This document shows positions 60,522 through 64,000 of a stretch of DNA of 64,000 nucleotides, piece by piece. The notes under the pieces were generated by a model that saw only the letters and a list, made by a program, of their open reading frames with translations, searched no databases and had not been told where the DNA came from. The stretch spans positions 1 through 64,000 of the forward strand of contig BGZK01000857.1 of assembly GCA_005406025.1 (NCBI GenBank), in the 5' to 3' direction. Origin of the DNA: Eumeta japonica (lineage: Eukaryota; Arthropoda; Insecta; Lepidoptera; Psychidae). Numbering within the stretch: position 1 is the first letter of the stretch; the number at the start of each line of letters is the position of its first letter. Both the position numbers and the translations under genes were made by a program.

Positions 60522-60575
60522 AAATAGTGACAAATAGACGTTTAGTAGTTACTAAACGTCTATTTGTCACTATTT
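60522..60575. repeat. 26-bp-arm near-perfect palindrome
   Basis: The 26 bases at 60522-60547 are exactly inverted at 60550-60575 with only gt between. Both this and the neighbouring palindrome have the same two-base spacer. No mismatches suggests recent origin or active maintenance. Possible readings are hairpin end of a small element, a snap-back replication product, or an RNA hairpin. Confidence 0.95.
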
Positions 60576-60589
60576 CTATACTAAAAGCC

Positions 60590-61575
60590 CACTTTGGTTT
60601 TGTGGGGGTAAACACAGGCATATCGTGATGTATATCTTTTATATGATATAGGATTGTTGCTGGAAATATATAGAATAAGATAAATAAAAAGGGATTTCCA
60701 TAACATAGAGCACTCTATAGCGAAATTTTTCGAATAGAATAACGAACACAACAAAGATTTTATTATAATAGAAGTTATTTTAAAAATCAGTTCGAGTAAG
60801 TCGAGTTCTAAAATTAAGAATGGTATTTTATAGTTATAGCATTCTTTGTTGAAAATTATTTCTTGGGACTCCAACAATTTTTTTTTAAAAATGTTTTTTT
60901 AACTTATTTCGACTTTAAAATTTGATCTAGCGCTTAAGTCCAAAAATACTTTTTTTATAATAATATTTTGGGAATGAGTTTTTTGTTGATTGCCAAAGAT
61001 CGATAACAAAGGATCTATTTTTGATAAATTTGTACCTGATTCAAATTAATCCTTAGTTCTTCAAACAAGTTTCGCTATGGTGTATTTATAACTTGAACAT
61101 TTTTAGATGCCGTTTAATTATTGTTTTAAACTATCAATACAAAATGAATTTATATCCATATAAAAGATGTGGTATTTGGAAGATCTATAACGATATGTTT
61201 ATATTTTTATCGTTTAATAAATTGCTTTATTTATTACGAATAGATGTCTTTGATGTTCGGTAGTTTGCTTATTATAAGGAATTTTTCAAACCTTTCGACA
61301 AAACAGCTGTAATTTGTAACACCTCAACTTTAATATCGGCATTTACTATGTAGCATAAATTTCCCTTGTAAGTTAGTAATCTAATGACGATTTCTTGACG
61401 AGATATCTTAGATTCACATTAATAGTTTCCAAATTCTCTTTGTTTAAGTCAACTTTGAGCATTTATAAGTCGATTGGAAGGGTCTTAAAAGATAAATAAA
61501 TATGCACCTATTATGTACATTTTCAATGTTATTTAATGATTTTTAATTTAATAATTTTCAAAAATTGGGGGAGTT
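60590..61575. other. AT-rich non-coding stretch
   Basis: The minus-strand 98-codon frame at 60581-60877 is hydrophobic (Leu/Ile/Tyr-rich) from base composition and starts beside the palindrome. It has no domain. Confidence 0.4.
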
Positions 61576-61579
61576 TCTG

Positions 61580-62010
61580 TTTTCAGCTTGATCCTCGAAG
61601 GTCGAGTTTGCATGACATTTTGACGTTTTAAGGGCCTAAGAATCTGTTTTGACTATTTTCCGAGTGATGTCTATATGTCTGTATGTATGTATGTGTAAGT
61701 ATATAAATAAACATTCCATAACTTTTGAATGGATTAACCGATCGATCGTGATTTGAAACATTCGAAATAAGTTTAGTTAACTTAGACGTTCTAAAAATTT
61801 AAACCGATTTTCCAAGGTAAATTTTAAGAAATCCCATAAATTACATTATTAGAAGTTTTTTTTTTAATAACTTTTCCATAACTCTACCCTTCTCTATGAT
61901 TCTACCGATCGATACCGAAAACTAATCAGCTCTTTTCCCCAAACAGATTCTTCGATCGATTTAAATAGTATAAAGAGAGGTTCATTTGTCCAAGAGATAT
62001 CGTTGAAGAT
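61580..62010 (+). repeat. Dispersed repeat, inverted copy of 15640-16010
   Basis: It shares collinear phrases with the reverse complement of 15640-16010: 'ccgagtgatgtcta', 'cataacttttgaatggattaac' and 'gttcatttgtccaagagatatcgttg'. Internally it repeats itself loosely ('cataacttttgaatggattaaccgatcgatcg' at 61718 and 'cataactctaccc...ctaccgatcgata' at 61876). No frame. Class unknown. Confidence 0.6.
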
Positions 62011-62058
62011 AAATTTAAGATTAAGGATTTTTTACAATATTTTTAAACTGCTCTACAG

Positions 62059-62640
62059 ATAAATTTTAAGATGGATTTTAAGGTCTAACGGATAGCACTG
62101 CTTATATAAAATACTGAGTTAGATTACGAGATTTAACACATTGCACTGTTTAAATAAAACACTAGATAGATTATGAGATCTAACAGATGGCACCGTTTAC
62201 ATAAAATAGCAAAATGAACTTTATGATAAAAAAATGGCGTTATTTTAATAAAATACTGTGATAAATTTTGCGATCTAATTGGTGACACTATTTAAATAAA
62301 ATACTGAGATAAGTTTTGAGATATAACAGATGGTACTGTTTAAATAAACTACTAAGATAAATTTTATAATATAAAAAGGGCATTGTTTGAATAGAACACC
62401 GAGATAAATTTTACAATCTAAGAGATGGCACTTTTTAAATAAAATACTGAGGTAGATTTTGAGATCTAACAGATGGCAGTATTTCAATAAGATTCTGAAA
62501 TGGATTTTAAGATCTAACGGATAGCACTGTTTAAATAAAACACTAGATAGATTCTGAGATTTAACACATAGCACTGTTTAAACAAAATACTGAGATAAAT
62601 TTTGAGGTCTAATAGATGGTACTATTTAAATAAAACACAA
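62059..62640. repeat. Decayed 48-bp minisatellite, about 12 units
   Basis: The consensus unit is close to ctgagataaattttgagatc + taacagatggcactgtttaa + ataaaata. Units differ by substitutions and small indels. A pair of related blocks (ggattttaaggtctaacgga at 62073 and ggattttaagatctaacgga at 62502) lie about nine units apart, which suggests a higher-order duplication. Because 48 is divisible by three, a minus-strand frame of 99 codons (62275-62574) has a 16-residue period. I regard it as non-coding. Confidence 0.88.
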
Positions 62641-62959
62641 AAAACGAACTTTGAATTGAAACTCGATAATTTTCTGTTGACTATATATATGACGGACTGG
62701 ACGCACACTTATGGAACGCTTAACGCCCCATATTTGGTTTTACTGATCGGCTGACTATTTGCAGGAGCGGCGCCTCGCCAACTCAGGTCGTCGAAATAAT
62801 ATCTCTGAACACTTTGTGTCTATAGAGGTGCAGAGCTTCACTTCCGATATGTCGACACGTATGCTATGTACCAAAGTAGACTGTAGACCAAATGCAGTAC
62901 CGGGGTAGTGCAGGCTGAAAGCAGCATGTAGCTGCATTTTTATACTATTTTCTGCAATT

Positions 62960-63160
62960 TCCGGATCGGTCCTTCAAAGAGTGACCAATGAGATGGGTAA
63001 ATTTTAAACCAATCGAATTGAGACGGCCCAGATATAAAAATCTATCCTCGATCGGAAGCCGTATCGTCGAGAAACTGATGCTATCTGGCGGATCTGAACG
63101 ACTGCCGTCAGCGACCGGCGGCGCTGGCGTCGTGAGTCACGACTCGTGACGCTGCCGAGT
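62960..63160 (+). promoter_or_regulatory. Promoter-like region with CCAAT, TATA, AP-1 and antioxidant-response-like motifs
   Basis: ccaat occurs at about 62985 and 63009, and TATAAAA at 63033-63039. A TGAGTCA AP-1 core sits inside the palindrome gtcgtgagtcacgac (63129-63143). TGACGCTGC (63147-63155) fits the TGACnnnGC antioxidant-response core. An ATG at 63078 opens 23 codons (MLSGGSERLPSATGG...) only. A gene could continue by splicing, but none is visible before the window ends. Confidence 0.3.
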
Positions 63161-63169
63161 TCTATGTCA

Positions 63170-64000
63170 CGTGGTCAGCGCTTTGGACGATTACCAAGAC
63201 TACACTGCACACGCGCATGATGCATTTCAGAAGGGATACTCATGCGAACGCATATCTTTATTTACAAAAAAACAACATTTCCTAATTATATGCACATAAA
63301 ACTATACCGAAAGCGATGTTTACGTATGTACAAATTACGAGTGCGGAACTTGTCTATATGCACTATATGGATTGAAAAATAAGTTAACTTATATATTCAC
63401 GCCGCGTGCACGTTGGGGTGTGCAGGAAATTTTTCATCGCGAACAATATTTTTGAAAACTTGATCTGGGAAGAAGCAAAAATTTTCAAAAATGGCCTATT
63501 AGATCAATCGTTTTTTGAATTTTTAAGTTCGAAAAGCTCAAAGATAACTTTTTGAACTTTGAGACAACTGTATTTTTAAACCTGGGAGCTCAAATCACGT
63601 CTATAAATATCAAGTGGGAGGTTTTAGGGACGACCTTAATATTACCGCTCTCAGTTTTCACACGACCGCATTCGTGCACATGACCTACACTCTAATATTT
63701 TAGGGTAATTGTTTCAAATCAACATACGCAATCTTGTTGATGTAAGTACTGTTCTACATTTGTATTAAGTTTTCAAAAGCTTTTATCGTGGTTATAGGTT
63801 ATAGTCCATGCCGGCTAAAGGCCGATTTAATTTCACTATCATAATAAATTCAATTTTAATTATAACATTAATGATTATCAGAAAATAATATTAAGAAAAA
63901 GTATAAGAGAAGCAGTTATTATATTTATTTTTAATTTAATAATGCAATATTTTGTGCAATTGGTTTTTATAAAGATAGAAGAAATTAAAAATTTTGAAAA
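63170..64000. other. AT-rich non-coding stretch to window end
   Basis: No gene. 'ttttgaatttttaagttcgaaaagctcaaag' at about 63510 loosely resembles text at 14370-14405, so a decayed shared repeat is possible. Confidence 0.35.

Noticed and set aside
62275..62574. 99-codon minus-strand frame with a 16-residue period, superficially like a repeat protein
   Set aside because: It follows directly from the 48-bp minisatellite; its units vary without keeping protein features, and no start context or flanking exon is seen.

Overview
The window looks like intergenic DNA from a moth or butterfly (Lepidoptera). Three things suggest this: an intronless GH32 beta-fructofuranosidase of the type Lepidoptera gained from bacteria; many decayed insect transposons (Jockey, CR1-like and RTE LINEs, mariner, pogo-type MITEs, a hAT element); and dispersed 3'-tail repeats of a kind common in lepidopteran genomes. 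Only one intact host protein gene can be supported, at 58964-60439 on the plus strand. The rest is AT-rich non-coding sequence, GC-richer islands that may be regulatory, and transposon remains. I found no tRNA, rRNA, CRISPR array or bacterial operon structure.

Layout. 1-20 kb is mostly AT-rich non-coding DNA. It holds a pogo-like MITE (7495-7988), a possible zinc-finger/hAT-like fragment (about 9.88-10.2 kb), GC-rich islands (12.0-12.24 and 13.0-13.8 kb) and one copy of a dispersed repeat (15.64-16.01 kb). 20.1-35.9 kb is a dense transposon graveyard. A plus-strand LINE (20119-22575) meets a minus-strand CR1-like LINE (about 22580-29340) tail to tail. The minus-strand LINE was interrupted near its 3' end by a 3.55-kb hAT element (22870-26422). 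At its 5' side it is fused, with the reading frame open, to a Jockey-type gag fragment. A second, nearly full-length but badly decayed Jockey element (about 31.1-35.4 kb) lies directly behind, head to tail. A second pogo-like MITE follows (35417-35887).

36-58 kb is again mostly non-coding. It has LINE fragments (43.2, 52.5, 53.8 and 54.6-56.3 kb), a mariner relic (48.06-49.14 kb), a long TA microsatellite (45033-45110), and CpG-rich islands (44.29-44.83 and 51.58-51.99 kb).

58.8-60.6 kb carries the beta-fructofuranosidase gene with a TATA box, a GATA-type site, an AATAAA directly after the stop, and two near-perfect palindromes just downstream. The last 3.5 kb has a second, inverted copy of the 15.6-kb repeat, a decayed 48-bp minisatellite, and a promoter-like stretch at about 63.0-63.16 kb with AP-1 and antioxidant-response-like motifs.

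The genes do not form a pathway. The one functional gene is expected to act in the gut lumen, hydrolysing sucrose or fructans from plant food. I did not find a clearly new biological system. The best leads are the paired palindromes behind the transferred gene, the open gag/CR1 chimera, and the hAT element with short satellite arrays at both ends.
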